Shown here in pieces: positions 1-7,951 of a stretch of DNA of 64,000 bases. Below the pieces are notes generated by a model, which saw only the letters and a list, made by a program, of their open reading frames with translations, was not told where the DNA came from and did no database searches. The translations under genes were made by a program, and so were the position numbers. Every line of letters starts with the position of its first letter. Position 1 is the stretch's first letter. This stretch comes from Pseudomonas sp. GV085. Its GTDB lineage: Bacteria; Pseudomonadota; Gammaproteobacteria; Pseudomonadales; Pseudomonadaceae. The stretch lies in assembly GCF_003050925.1 (NCBI RefSeq), contig NZ_QAOV01000015.1, positions 62,001 through 126,000 of the forward strand, given 5' to 3'.

Positions 1-249
1 CCGCTGTGCCTGGAAACCGTGCGTTGCCTGGAAGACGGCATCGTCGAAACCGCTGCCGAAGCCGACATGGGTCTGGTCTACGGTATTGGTTTCCCTCCAT
101 TCCGTGGCGGTGCGCTGCGCTACATCGACTCGCTCGGTGTGGCAGAGTTCGTTGCCCTGGCCGACCAGTACGCTGATTTGGGCGCGCTGTACCACCCGAC
201 CGCGAAGCTGCGTGAAATGGCCAAGAACGGCCAGAGCTTCTTCGGTTAA
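1..249 (+). CDS. fadB: FadB, fatty acid oxidation complex alpha subunit (C-terminal end only)
   Basis: The frame is open from the first base, so only the last 82 residues are present and the start lies upstream of the window. The fragment contains the conserved GIGFPPFRGGALRYID segment of the C-terminal 3-hydroxyacyl-CoA dehydrogenase domain of FadB. FadB is the multifunctional subunit (enoyl-CoA hydratase, 3-hydroxyacyl-CoA dehydrogenase, isomerase and epimerase activities) of the cytoplasmic beta-oxidation complex. The thiolase partner fadA follows 29 bases downstream on the same strand, as in the usual fadBA operon, and this supports the assignment. Confidence 0.95.
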   Translation, partial: PLCLETVRCLEDGIVETAAEADMGLVYGIGFPPFRGGALRYIDSLGVAEFVALADQYADLGALYHPTAKLREMAKNGQSFFG

Positions 250-278
250 GCGCCCCCAACTAGAGTGAGAGTGAACTT

Positions 279-1454
279 ATGAGCTTGAATCCTAGAGACG
301 TCGTGATTGTCGACTTCGGTCGTACTCCGATGGGCCGCTCCAAGGGCGGCATGCACCGCAACACCCGTGCCGAAGACATGTCGGCGCACCTGATCAGCAA
401 ATTGCTGGAACGCAACGTCAAGGTTGACCCGAGCGAAGTCGAAGACGTGATCTGGGGCTGCGTCAACCAGACCCTGGAGCAGGGCTGGAACATCGCGCGC
501 ATGGCGTCGCTGATGACCCAGATCCCGCACACCTCGGCCGGCCAGACCGTCAGCCGCCTGTGTGGCTCGTCGATGAGTGCCCTGCACACTGCTGCGCAAG
601 CGATCATGACCGGTAACGGTGACGTCTTCGTGGTTGGCGGCGTCGAGCATATGGGTCATGTGAGCATGATGCACGGTGTCGATCCGAACCCGCACATGTC
701 GCTGTACGCGGCGAAAGCCTCGGGCATGATGGGCCTGACCGCGGAAATGCTGGGTAAAATGCACGGCATCACCCGCGAGCAACAGGACGCTTTCGGCGTG
801 CGCTCCCACCAACTCGCCCACAAGGCGACCGTGGAAGGCAAGTTCAAAGACGAAATCATCCCGATGCAGGGCTATGACGAGAACGGTTTCCTGAAAACCT
901 TCGACTACGACGAAACCATTCGTCCGGAAACCACCCTGGAAAGCCTGGCGGCCCTGAAGCCGGCGTTCAATCCGAAGGGTGGCACCGTGACCGCCGGTAC
1001 CTCGTCGCAGATCACCGATGGTGCCTCGTGCATGATCGTGATGTCGGCGCAACGCGCACAAGACCTGGGCATCCAGCCTCTGGCGGTGATCCGTTCGATG
1101 GCGGTGGCAGGTGTGGATCCGGCCATCATGGGCTATGGTCCAGTACCGGCCACACAAAAAGCACTGAAGCGCGCGGGTCTGGGCATCTCCGACATCGACT
1201 TCTTCGAGCTCAACGAAGCTTTCGCCGCACAGGCCCTGCCAGTGCTGAAAGATCTGAAAGTGCTCGACAAGATGAACGAGAAGGTTAACCTGCACGGTGG
1301 CGCGATCGCCCTGGGCCACCCGTTCGGTTGCTCCGGTGCGCGTATCTCCGGCACTTTGCTCAATGTGATGAAGCAGAATGGCGGCACCTTCGGGGTGGCC
1401 ACCATGTGCATTGGTCTCGGCCAAGGCATCTCCACCGTCTTCGAACGCGTTTAA
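279..1454 (+). CDS. fadA: FadA, 3-ketoacyl-CoA thiolase
   Basis: A 391-residue thiolase with all the family landmarks: the acyl-accepting cysteine at residue 95 in SRLCGSSM, the GGAIALGHPFGCSGAR histidine motif, and the C-terminal CIGLGQG motif with the second catalytic cysteine. It cleaves 3-ketoacyl-CoA with CoA to release acetyl-CoA, the last step of each beta-oxidation round, as part of the FadB2-FadA2 complex. It is the second gene of the fadBA operon and is followed by a clear intrinsic terminator. PsrA, the fatty-acid-responsive repressor known to control fadBA in Pseudomonas, is encoded about 6 kb downstream in this window. Confidence 0.97.
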   Translation: MSLNPRDVVIVDFGRTPMGRSKGGMHRNTRAEDMSAHLISKLLERNVKVDPSEVEDVIWGCVNQTLEQGWNIARMASLMTQIPHTSAGQTVSRLCGSSMSALHTAAQAIMTGNGDVFVVGGVEHMGHVSMMHGVDPNPHMSLYAAKASGMMGLTAEMLGKMHGITREQQDAFGVRSHQLAHKATVEGKFKDEIIPMQGYDENGFLKTFDYDETIRPETTLESLAALKPAFNPKGGTVTAGTSSQITDGASCMIVMSAQRAQDLGIQPLAVIRSMAVAGVDPAIMGYGPVPATQKALKRAGLGISDIDFFELNEAFAAQALPVLKDLKVLDKMNEKVNLHGGAIALGHPFGCSGARISGTLLNVMKQNGGTFGVATMCIGLGQGISTVFERV

Positions 1455-1472
1455 GCGTCTCGCTGATGGAAG

Positions 1473-1500
1473 CCGGGGCCAAGTGCCCCGGTTTTTGTTT
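1473..1500 (+). terminator. Intrinsic terminator of fadBA
   Basis: A perfect 7-bp GC stem (CCGGGGC and GCCCCGG around a 5-base loop) is followed at once by a run of T residues. It starts 19 bases after the fadA stop codon. Confidence 0.9.
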
Positions 1501-1551
1501 TTCCGGGTTTTTTTATTTTTGTTTTGAAAATATTTGAGTGAGGGCCGAAGC

Positions 1552-1788
1552 ATGCCGATACAACCTGGGCTCTACCAACATTACAAAGGTCCGCAGTACC
1601 GCGTATTCAGTGTCGCGCGGCATTCGGAAACCGAAGAAGAAGTGGTCTTCTACCAAGCCCTGTATGGCGATTACGGCTTTTGGGTACGTCCCTTGAGCAT
1701 GTTCCTGGAGTCGGTCGAAGTTGACGGCGAACAGGTGCCACGCTTTGCTTTGGTGCAGGCCGAACCAAGCCTTTTTACCCAGCCATAA
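1552..1788 (+). CDS. DUF1653 family small protein
   Basis: A 78-residue protein beginning MPIQPGLYQHYKGP, typical of DUF1653 proteins (GLYxHYKGxxYxV at the start, then a conserved FYxALYGDYGFWVRP core). The biochemical function is not established. The ATG at 1552 is preferred to an in-frame TTG 18 bases upstream because AGGG lies 7 bases before the ATG and homologues start here. There is no signal peptide or membrane segment, so it is probably cytoplasmic. It sits between the fadA terminator and the topA promoter, the usual place for this gene in pseudomonads. Confidence 0.85.
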   Translation: MPIQPGLYQHYKGPQYRVFSVARHSETEEEVVFYQALYGDYGFWVRPLSMFLESVEVDGEQVPRFALVQAEPSLFTQP

Positions 1789-1813
1789 GCTGAGTGCGCG
1801 CAGAACCCTGCGC

Positions 1814-1842
1814 TTGACCTCACCTTGTTGCCACTATATATA
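1814..1842 (+). promoter_or_regulatory. Candidate sigma-70 promoter of topA
   Basis: TTGACC (1814-1819) and TATATA (1837-1842) are separated by 17 bases, a near-consensus sigma-70 arrangement. It lies about 60 bases upstream of the topA start codon and points toward it. The assignment is from sequence only. Confidence 0.65.
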
Positions 1843-1902
1843 GCGGTGCCGCGTCAGGCGCCAATCGCCTTTCACTTCTCGAATTCAGGAATTTTCTGAT
1901 CC

Positions 1903-4530
1903 ATGGGCAAATCGCTGGTCATTGTGGAATCCCCGGCTAAGGCCAAGACCATCAACAAGTATTTGGGCAACGAATACGTGGTGAAGTCGAGTATCGGCCA
2001 TATCCGAGACCTGCCCACCAGCGGTTCGGCTAGCGCCAGCAAAGAGCCAGCCGCCAAGCGCGGCAAGGCTGCTGCGGGTGAAGTGCCGGCACTGTCGCCG
2101 AAAGAAAAAGCGCGCAAGCAGCTGGTCGCGCGCATGGGTGTCGATCCGGATCATGGCTGGAAAGCCAAGTACGAGATCCTCCCGGGCAAGGAAAAAGTCA
2201 TCGAAGAGCTGCGCCGGCTCGCCAAGGATGCTGACACCATCTATCTCGCAACCGACTTGGACCGCGAGGGGGAAGCCATTGCCTGGCACCTGCGCGAAGC
2301 CATCGGTGGTGACGACAGCCGCTACAAGCGCGTGGTGTTCAACGAAATCACCAAGAAGGCGATTCAGGAAGCCTTCTCAAAGCCAGGCGAGCTGGATATC
2401 GACCGCGTCAACGCCCAGCAGGCGCGTCGCTTTCTCGACCGCGTCGTGGGTTACATGGTTTCGCCGCTGCTGTGGGCCAAGATCGCTCGTGGCCTGTCCG
2501 CCGGTCGCGTGCAGTCGGTTGCCGTGAAGCTGGTGGTCGAGCGCGAGCGTGAAATCCGCGCGTTCATCCCTGAAGAGTACTGGGAAGTTCATGCCGACCT
2601 CGGCACAGCCAAGGGCGCGACCGTGCGTTTCGACGTGGCTCGTGAAAAGGGCGAAGCCTTCAAGCCGCTCAACGAAGCCCAGGCCATGGCCGCGCTGGAG
2701 AAGCTCAAGTCCTCCAGCTACAGCATCGTCAAGCGTGAAGACAAACCGACCAGCAGCAAACCGTCGGCACCGTTCATCACTTCCACCCTGCAACAGGCCG
2801 CAAGCAACCGCCTGGGCTTTGGTGTGAAGAAAACCATGATGATGGCCCAGCGTTTGTACGAAGCCGGCTACATCACCTACATGCGTACCGACTCCACCAA
2901 CCTTTCGGTTGATGCCGTGGCGATGGCGCGTACCTATATCGAAGGTGAGTTCGGCAAGAAGTACCTGCCGGAAAATCCGAACGTCTACAGCAGCAAGGAA
3001 GGCGCACAAGAGGCTCACGAAGCGATTCGTCCGTCTGACGCCAATACCGAGCCAAGCAAGCTGTCGGGCATGGAGCGTGACGCTGAGCGCCTCTACGAGC
3101 TGATCTGGCGCCAGTTCCTCGCTTGCCAGATGCTGCCGGCGCAATACCTGTCGACTACCGTCACCGTGGGTGCCGGCGACTTCGAGCTGCGCGCCAAGGG
3201 CCGCATCCTGAAGTTTGACGGTTACACCCGTGTCATGCCGCAAATCGCCAAGCCGGGCGACGACGATGTATTGCCGGACATGGCCCAGGGCGACGCGATG
3301 AAGCTGATCAAGCTTGATCCGACCCAGCACTTCACCAAGCCACCGGCGCGTTACTCGGAAGCCAGCCTGGTAAAAGAAATGGAAAAACGCGGCATCGGTC
3401 GTCCTTCGACCTACGCAGCGATCATTTCGACCATCCAGGACCGTGGTTACGTGGCGCTGCACAACCGTCGTTTCTACTCGGAAAAGATGGGCGATATCGT
3501 CACCGAGCGTCTGGCCGAGAGCTTTTCGAACCTGATGGACTACGGCTTCACCGCCGGCATGGAAGAGCATCTCGATGACGTGGCCCAGGGCGAGCGCGAC
3601 TGGAAAAACGTGCTCGACGAGTTCTACGGCGACTTCAAGAAAAAGCTCGAAGTGGCCGAAAGCCCGGAAAGCGGCATGCGTGCCAATCAACCGGTGATGA
3701 CCGACATCCCGTGCACCACCTGCGGTCGTCCGATGCAGATTCGTACTGCGTCGACCGGCGTGTTCCTCGGTTGTTCGGGCTACAGCCTGCCGCCGAAAGA
3801 GCGCTGCAAGGCCACCGTCAACCTGGTGCCGGGCGACGAAATCGCCGCGGACGACGAGGGTGAGTCGGAGTCGCTGGTGTTGCGCGGCAAGCATCGCTGC
3901 CCGATCTGCAGCACGGCGATGGATGCTTACCTGCTCGATGAGAAACGCAAGTTGCACATCTGCGGTAACAACCCGGATTGCGATGGCTACGAAATCGAAG
4001 AGGGCACCTATCGCATCAAGGGCTATGAAGGCCCGAGCCTGGAATGCGACAAGTGCGGTAGCGAAATGCAGCTCAAGACCGGCCGTTTCGGCAAGTTCTT
4101 CGGTTGCACCAACGCGACCTGCAAGAACACGCGCAAACTGCTGAAGAGCGGCGATGCGGCACCGCCGAAGATGGATCCGGTGAAGATGCCTGAGCTGAAG
4201 TGTGAAAAGGTCAACGACACCTACATTCTGCGCGACGGTGCATCAGGCTTGTTCCTGGCCGCCAGCCAGTTCCCGAAAAACCGCGAGACTCGTGCTCCGC
4301 TGGTAATGGAAATCGTCCCGCACAAGGATGAGATCGATCCGAAGTATCACTTCCTCTGCGAAGCACCGAAGAAAGATCCGGATGGCCTCCCGACTGTGAT
4401 TCGTTACAGTCGCAAGACCAAGGAACAGTACGTGCAGACCGAGGTTGACGGGAAGCCGACTGGCTGGAAAGCGTTCTACGACGGCGGCAAGTGGGCGGTC
4501 GAAGACAAGCGTCCGGCAGCCAAGGCTTAA
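1903..4530 (+). CDS. topA: DNA topoisomerase I (type IA)
   Basis: An 875-residue type IA topoisomerase that relaxes negative supercoils. The N-terminal Toprim domain starts SLVIVESPAKAKTI and carries the acidic metal-binding motif DLDREGEAIAWHL. The active-site tyrosine is residue 326 in ITYMRTDST. The SAGRVQSVAV helix and a GIGRPSTYA motif are also present. The C-terminal third has tetracysteine zinc ribbons (CTTCGRP; CPICS and CGNNPDC; CDKCGSE). An insert rich in Ala and Lys after residue 40 is usual in Pseudomonas TopA. The gene has its own candidate promoter and ends at a strong terminator, so it appears monocistronic. Confidence 0.98.
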   Translation: MGKSLVIVESPAKAKTINKYLGNEYVVKSSIGHIRDLPTSGSASASKEPAAKRGKAAAGEVPALSPKEKARKQLVARMGVDPDHGWKAKYEILPGKEKVIEELRRLAKDADTIYLATDLDREGEAIAWHLREAIGGDDSRYKRVVFNEITKKAIQEAFSKPGELDIDRVNAQQARRFLDRVVGYMVSPLLWAKIARGLSAGRVQSVAVKLVVEREREIRAFIPEEYWEVHADLGTAKGATVRFDVAREKGEAFKPLNEAQAMAALEKLKSSSYSIVKREDKPTSSKPSAPFITSTLQQAASNRLGFGVKKTMMMAQRLYEAGYITYMRTDSTNLSVDAVAMARTYIEGEFGKKYLPENPNVYSSKEGAQEAHEAIRPSDANTEPSKLSGMERDAERLYELIWRQFLACQMLPAQYLSTTVTVGAGDFELRAKGRILKFDGYTRVMPQIAKPGDDDVLPDMAQGDAMKLIKLDPTQHFTKPPARYSEASLVKEMEKRGIGRPSTYAAIISTIQDRGYVALHNRRFYSEKMGDIVTERLAESFSNLMDYGFTAGMEEHLDDVAQGERDWKNVLDEFYGDFKKKLEVAESPESGMRANQPVMTDIPCTTCGRPMQIRTASTGVFLGCSGYSLPPKERCKATVNLVPGDEIAADDEGESESLVLRGKHRCPICSTAMDAYLLDEKRKLHICGNNPDCDGYEIEEGTYRIKGYEGPSLECDKCGSEMQLKTGRFGKFFGCTNATCKNTRKLLKSGDAAPPKMDPVKMPELKCEKVNDTYILRDGASGLFLAASQFPKNRETRAPLVMEIVPHKDEIDPKYHFLCEAPKKDPDGLPTVIRYSRKTKEQYVQTEVDGKPTGWKAFYDGGKWAVEDKRPAAKA

Positions 4531-4549
4531 CAGCCTGGGGTAATGAAAC

Positions 4550-4590
4550 GGCCGCATGACCACCCTCGGGTGTTCATGCGGCCTTTTTTG
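4550..4590 (+). terminator. Intrinsic terminator of topA
   Basis: A 10-bp perfect stem (GGCCGCATGA and TCATGCGGCC) with a 14-base loop is followed by a T tract, 20 bases after the topA stop. Confidence 0.92.
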
Positions 4591-4606
4591 TTTTTGCTGC
4601 TTTCTC

Positions 4607-4706
4607 TGTAGGAGCGAGCCTGCTCGCGAAAAACTCAAGGGCAACACGTTTTTCCAGGATGTACACGTTATCGTTTACGTTTTTCGCGAGCAGGCTCGCT
4701 CCTACA
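4607..4706. repeat. REPIN (paired inverted REP sequences)
   Basis: Two REP palindromes in opposite orientation: the left arm has GTAGGAGCGAGCCTGCTCGC and the right arm is its reverse complement. They enclose about 55 bases of unique sequence. This is the typical Pseudomonas REP doublet and lies in the gap between topA and the next gene. Confidence 0.9.
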
Positions 4707-4814
4707 GTGTTGGCATCGGCATCGGCATCGGCAGAGGACTTGCGGTTTGCCTGGCTGATCCACGACACTGTCCAACCTGCATGAAGCAATTATTTCGTTG
4801 TGGAGGCTGCCGTC

Positions 4815-5339
4815 ATGGCCCACGAACTGTATACCCGCACCAATCAGAAGATTTATTTCGCCGGCTTGTCGCTCGAAGCGCTGGCCCGCACTGAAGAGGG
4901 GCGGGCGATGAATTCGCTGGCGCTGATCCAGGCGGGACGCGAATCCGCTCTGTTTCACCTGTACGGCGCGCTGTTGGGGCTGTGTCACGAAATCGCCGGT
5001 TACTATCGCTTGCCTCAGGCCAATGCGCCCCGTGCAGAGTTATTGCTGACTCGCGAAGTGCTGGAGTCCATCGCCATTCCGGAAATGGCTGAGCTGGTCG
5101 AGCTGGCCAATAACCCGGAGACCTGGCTGGCCAAACTCCTGGCCGCCCATGCTGCGCTGTTTCAACCGCCGCGCGCGCCGCACAAGCCGAAAGGGGACGT
5201 GACCCAGCCACTGATTCAGGCTGTCAATCTGGATGAAGAGGACGCGCCGGAGGAACTGAGCCGGGAGGAACTGGAGAGTTGGCGTCAGAACCTGAAAGCA
5301 TTGGCGATCCGGTTTCGTGAAGGGTTGAACGAGTGCTGA
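4815..5339 (+). CDS. Conserved Pseudomonas protein, DUF6586-like
   Basis: A 174-residue protein starting MAHELYTRTNQKIYFAGL. I recognise it as the conserved gene that follows topA in pseudomonads (family name from memory, DUF6586); no function is established. The ATG at 4815 is chosen over an in-frame GTG at 4800 because GGAGG sits 8 bases before it. The sequence is mostly predicted helix, with an acidic region (DEEDAPEELSREELESW) near the C terminus. There is no signal peptide or membrane span. The next small gene follows on the same strand after about 95 bases that contain a TATAAT sequence. Confidence 0.75.
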   Translation: MAHELYTRTNQKIYFAGLSLEALARTEEGRAMNSLALIQAGRESALFHLYGALLGLCHEIAGYYRLPQANAPRAELLLTREVLESIAIPEMAELVELANNPETWLAKLLAAHAALFQPPRAPHKPKGDVTQPLIQAVNLDEEDAPEELSREELESWRQNLKALAIRFREGLNEC

Positions 5340-5433
5340 CAAACACATTTGGGTAATGACATCTGGTCAAGATCCCAAGCGAAGCCCGAGCGATGCCTAT
5401 ATAATCCCCGCCTTTCGTGGAGAACAGTCCTTT

Positions 5434-5667
5434 ATGCCAACGTCCTTTCTAGAAATTGTCGAGTTACCAGACGGCCGTATTGAGCTGCGCAGGGCCGAGG
5501 ACGAGGGTTCTCTGGTTACTTTGGATTTCTCCGAGGACGCCAAAGCGTTCCTGCAAGGACAGCACGTGGAAGTCGCCAAGGCGATGTTGAGCGTCGGTGT
5601 ACAGATGGCCGGTCGCATGGTTGAAGGCGAATTCGACAAGGACGAGGGGTCGCGGGTGCTTCATTGA
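5434..5667 (+). CDS. Conserved small protein of the sulA-topA interval
   Basis: A 77-residue protein, MPTSFLEIVELPDGRIELRR..., acidic, with an N-terminal beta-rich part and no signal peptide. I recognise it only as the small hypothetical gene usually found between sulA and topA in Pseudomonas. The longer in-frame start at 5356 is rejected because it would run through a TATATAAT promoter-like sequence (5398-5405), and the ATG at 5434 fits the conserved N terminus, with GGAG about 12 bases upstream. It converges on sulA. Function unknown. Confidence 0.72.
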   Translation: MPTSFLEIVELPDGRIELRRAEDEGSLVTLDFSEDAKAFLQGQHVEVAKAMLSVGVQMAGRMVEGEFDKDEGSRVLH

Positions 5668-5760
5668 TCCCCGTCTGTCGTTTTTCTTGATATCGCTACA
5701 CATCGGCTTCTCAGTCCCTGGAGAAGCCTTGCGCGGTGAAGCACGCGTCTTGTCTGTCAG

Positions 5761-6237
5761 TCAGCCCAGTCGAATATTCAGGCTCTGAGCGTCCCCGGTG
5801 CGGGCGGCGCTGATCAGTTGTTGCCGCGATTGCGGGCTCAATGGGTTGATCCAGCTGACCACCGTGTGGCTGCGACCCAGGCGCAGCGCTTCGCAGGTCA
5901 GTTGCTGGGCGCTCTGGGTACCCCGCGGTTGCAGCAACAGAATGCGTTCGCGGTTGAGGCCGGCATCTCGCAGCCAGGCTTGGGTCAGGCTGGCGGGTGG
6001 TGCGATCAGTGTCAGCCAGCGTGCATCCTGGTCCTGGCTCAATTCCCTGAGGATCGGTGCCAGCAGGCTCAGGCAGTTCCCGGCTGCACCACGCAGTGAC
6101 AGCTCGCTGAAAACGTCAGGTTCGGCGCTCCAGGGGGACTCGACTACGTCTTTCAGAATCGGCGCCAATGGCTGTGCCATGAACGCTTCGAACAACGGCA
6201 GTTGGGTTTGCTGTGGTGATGTCTGTGGGAACTGCAT
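5761..6237 (-). CDS. sulA: SulA, SOS-induced cell division inhibitor
   Basis: A 158-residue SulA-family protein. In the SOS response SulA binds FtsZ and blocks Z-ring assembly. The assignment rests on position directly downstream of lexA in the same transcript (10-base gap) and on family features such as LIAPPASLTQAWLRDAGL and the HTVVSWINPLS segment near the C terminus. The start at 6237 is chosen because a perfect AGGAGG lies 4 bases upstream, whereas the longer in-frame start at 6270 would overlap lexA and lacks such a site. As the second gene of lexA-sulA it should be controlled by the two LexA boxes upstream of lexA. Confidence 0.9.
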   Translation of the reverse strand: MQFPQTSPQQTQLPLFEAFMAQPLAPILKDVVESPWSAEPDVFSELSLRGAAGNCLSLLAPILRELSQDQDARWLTLIAPPASLTQAWLRDAGLNRERILLLQPRGTQSAQQLTCEALRLGRSHTVVSWINPLSPQSRQQLISAARTGDAQSLNIRLG

Positions 6238-6247
6238 GGTGCCTCCT

Positions 6248-6856
6248 TTAGCGGCGAATGACGCCGACACTCAAGCCTTCGATCACCAGTTCCTGGTCTT
6301 GAAGGTTCACTTCAATCGGGGCGAACTCGGGGTTCTCGGCGATCAGCCAGACTTTGCTGCCGTCACGCTTGAAGCGCTTGACGGTCACTTCGTCGCCGAT
6401 TCGCGCCACCACGATCTGGCCGTTACGGGCTTCGCGGGTGGTGTGGACCGCCAGCAGGTCGCCGTCGAAAATGCCGACATCCTTCATGCTCATCCCATGG
6501 ACACGCAGCAGGTAGTCGGCGCGCGGATGGAAGAAGGCGGGATTGATGTTGCAGGACTCTTCGATGTGTTGCTGCGCAAGAATCGGGGCGCCGGCGGCGA
6601 CCCGGCCAATGATCGGCAGGGTGGAATCGTCGGCCTTGGCTTCGAAGCCGGGGATGCGAATGCCACGGGAGGCGCCAGGCGTCATCTCGATTGCACCCTT
6701 GCGGGCCAGTGCCTTGAGGTGTTCTTCCGCCGCATTGGGTGATTTGAAACCCAGTTCCTGAGCGATTTCCGCGCGGGTCGGCGGGTAGCCGTTGTCTTCC
6801 AGGCAGCGTTTGATGAAGGCCAGAATCTCGGCTTGGCGTGGCGTCAGCTTTAGCAT
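6248..6856 (-). CDS. lexA: LexA repressor, autoproteolytic SOS regulator
   Basis: A 202-residue LexA. Residues 1-65 are the winged-helix DNA-binding domain (TPRQAEILAFI, YPPTRAEIA). The Ala88-Gly89 self-cleavage bond lies in RVAAGAP, and the catalytic dyad is Ser123 (HGMSMKD) and Lys160 (VTVKRFK), so all features for RecA-stimulated cleavage are intact. It represses SOS genes, including its own operon with sulA. It is transcribed divergently from psrA, and its promoter overlaps two LexA boxes. Confidence 0.98.
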   Translation of the reverse strand: MLKLTPRQAEILAFIKRCLEDNGYPPTRAEIAQELGFKSPNAAEEHLKALARKGAIEMTPGASRGIRIPGFEAKADDSTLPIIGRVAAGAPILAQQHIEESCNINPAFFHPRADYLLRVHGMSMKDVGIFDGDLLAVHTTREARNGQIVVARIGDEVTVKRFKRDGSKVWLIAENPEFAPIEVNLQDQELVIEGLSVGVIRR

Positions 6857-6866
6857 ATTGATCGCT

Positions 6867-6882
6867 CTGTTTTTTTATACAG
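6867..6882 (-). promoter_or_regulatory. LexA box, lexA-proximal
   Basis: CTG-N10-CAG palindrome, CTGTTTTTTTATACAG on the + strand. It matches the gammaproteobacterial SOS box and lies 10 bases upstream of the lexA start codon. Confidence 0.88.
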
Positions 6883-6885
6883 TGA

Positions 6886-6901
6886 CTGGGATTATATACA
6901 G
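6886..6901 (-). promoter_or_regulatory. LexA box, lexA-distal, overlapping the -10 element
   Basis: Second CTG-N10-CAG site, CTGGGATTATATACAG on the + strand. On the minus strand it contains TATAAT (6891-6896), preceded 16 bases upstream by TTGCCA (6913-6918), which gives a likely lexA promoter. LexA bound here would cover the -10 region. The paired arrangement resembles the autoregulated lexA promoter of E. coli. Confidence 0.88.
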
Positions 6902-7043
6902 TGGGGCGGTCTTGGCAATGCTCCTTTTTTCAGTGGCCGCCGGACGGTCAATCAGGCAGTGGATTGAAGCTTCGCCGTTGTGTGGTTAAATGTCTGACCG
7001 ACCATTCACGAAACGAACTGCCAGGCTTGACAAGGCGCGGGCT

Positions 7044-7070
7044 GAAACGTATGTTTCAAACAAGTGTTTG
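7044..7070 (+). promoter_or_regulatory. Two overlapping PsrA operators upstream of psrA
   Basis: GAAAC-GTAT-GTTTC (7044-7057) and CAAAC-AAGT-GTTTG (7057-7070) are two perfect palindromes of the published PsrA form (G/C)AAAC-N2-4-GTTT(G/C); they share base 7057. They end 15 bases before the psrA start codon, which fits direct autorepression relieved by long-chain fatty acids. Confidence 0.88.
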
Positions 7071-7085
7071 TCAGGCGGAGTAGCC

Positions 7086-7793
7086 ATGGCCCAGTCGGAA
7101 ACCGTTGAACGCATTCTCGATGCTGCCGAGCAGTTGTTCGCGGAAAAAGGTTTCGCCGAAACCTCGTTGCGCCTGATCACCAGCAAGGCCGGTGTCAACC
7201 TGGCGGCGGTGAACTATCACTTCGGTTCGAAGAAGGCGTTGATCCAGGCGGTTTTCTCGCGGTTCCTCGGGCCGTTCTGCATCAGTCTCGATAAAGAGCT
7301 GGAGCGGCGTCAGGCCAAACCCGAAATCAGGCCGACACTCGAAGAGTTGCTGGAAATCCTCGTCGAGCAGGCACTGGTGGTGCAGCCGCGCAGTGGCAAC
7401 GACCTGTCTATCTTCATGCGTTTGCTGGGACTGGCGTTCAGTCAGAGCCAGGGGCACTTGCGTCGTTATCTGGAAGACATGTACGGCAAGGTGTTCCGCC
7501 GCTACATGATACTGGTCAACGAAGCGGCGCCGCGTATTCCGCCCATCGAACTGTTCTGGCGCGTGCACTTCATGCTCGGTGCGGCGGCGTTCAGCATGTC
7601 CGGTATCAAGGCCTTGCGGGCGATTGCCGAAACCGACTTCGGCGTGAATACCTCGATCGAGCAGGTCATGCGCCTGATGGTGCCATTCCTGGCCGCCGGC
7701 ATGCGTGCCGAATCCGGTGTGACGGATGCGGCCATGGCCACTGCCCAGTTGCGTCCACGCAGCAAATCGACACCGGTTGCCGCCAAGGTATAA
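7086..7793 (+). CDS. psrA: PsrA, TetR-family fatty-acid-responsive regulator
   Basis: A 235-residue TetR regulator almost identical in pattern to Pseudomonas PsrA: MAQSETVERILDAAEQLF, then an N-terminal helix-turn-helix (LRLITSKAGVNLAAVNYHFGSK, about residues 30-50), and a C-terminal ligand domain with SIFMRLLGLAFSQSQGH. In P. aeruginosa and P. putida, PsrA represses beta-oxidation genes and itself, activates rpoS, and responds to long-chain fatty acids. The ATG at 7086 follows GGCGGAG by 5 bases. The longer in-frame start at 6990 is rejected because it would place both PsrA operators inside the coding region. It is divergent from lexA. Confidence 0.96.
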   Translation: MAQSETVERILDAAEQLFAEKGFAETSLRLITSKAGVNLAAVNYHFGSKKALIQAVFSRFLGPFCISLDKELERRQAKPEIRPTLEELLEILVEQALVVQPRSGNDLSIFMRLLGLAFSQSQGHLRRYLEDMYGKVFRRYMILVNEAAPRIPPIELFWRVHFMLGAAAFSMSGIKALRAIAETDFGVNTSIEQVMRLMVPFLAAGMRAESGVTDAAMATAQLRPRSKSTPVAAKV

Positions 7794-7951
7794 CCGCACA
7801 TGGGTGGGCGCGGCAGCTGACATCCGCTAAGCTAGCCGCCCATGCCGACTCTCGTTCTGAACCCGTTTCTCATTGAGCTTGCCAATCTGCCGGGCCATGC
7901 CCTTGGCGGCGAATTCGTGTGGGCCGGGTTTTCTGTTATCAAGGAATTCTT

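Noticed and set aside
246..1553. 435-codon minus-strand frame over fadA
   Set aside because: Complete overlap with fadA, His/Arg-rich translation without recognisable domain, no ribosome site.
4607..4706. REPIN considered as a terminator of topA
   Set aside because: A proper terminator with a T tract already lies at 4550-4590; the REPIN arms are far apart and lack a T run.
6990..7085. N-terminal extension of psrA
   Set aside because: It would translate through both PsrA operators, and all known PsrA proteins start at MAQSETVERIL.
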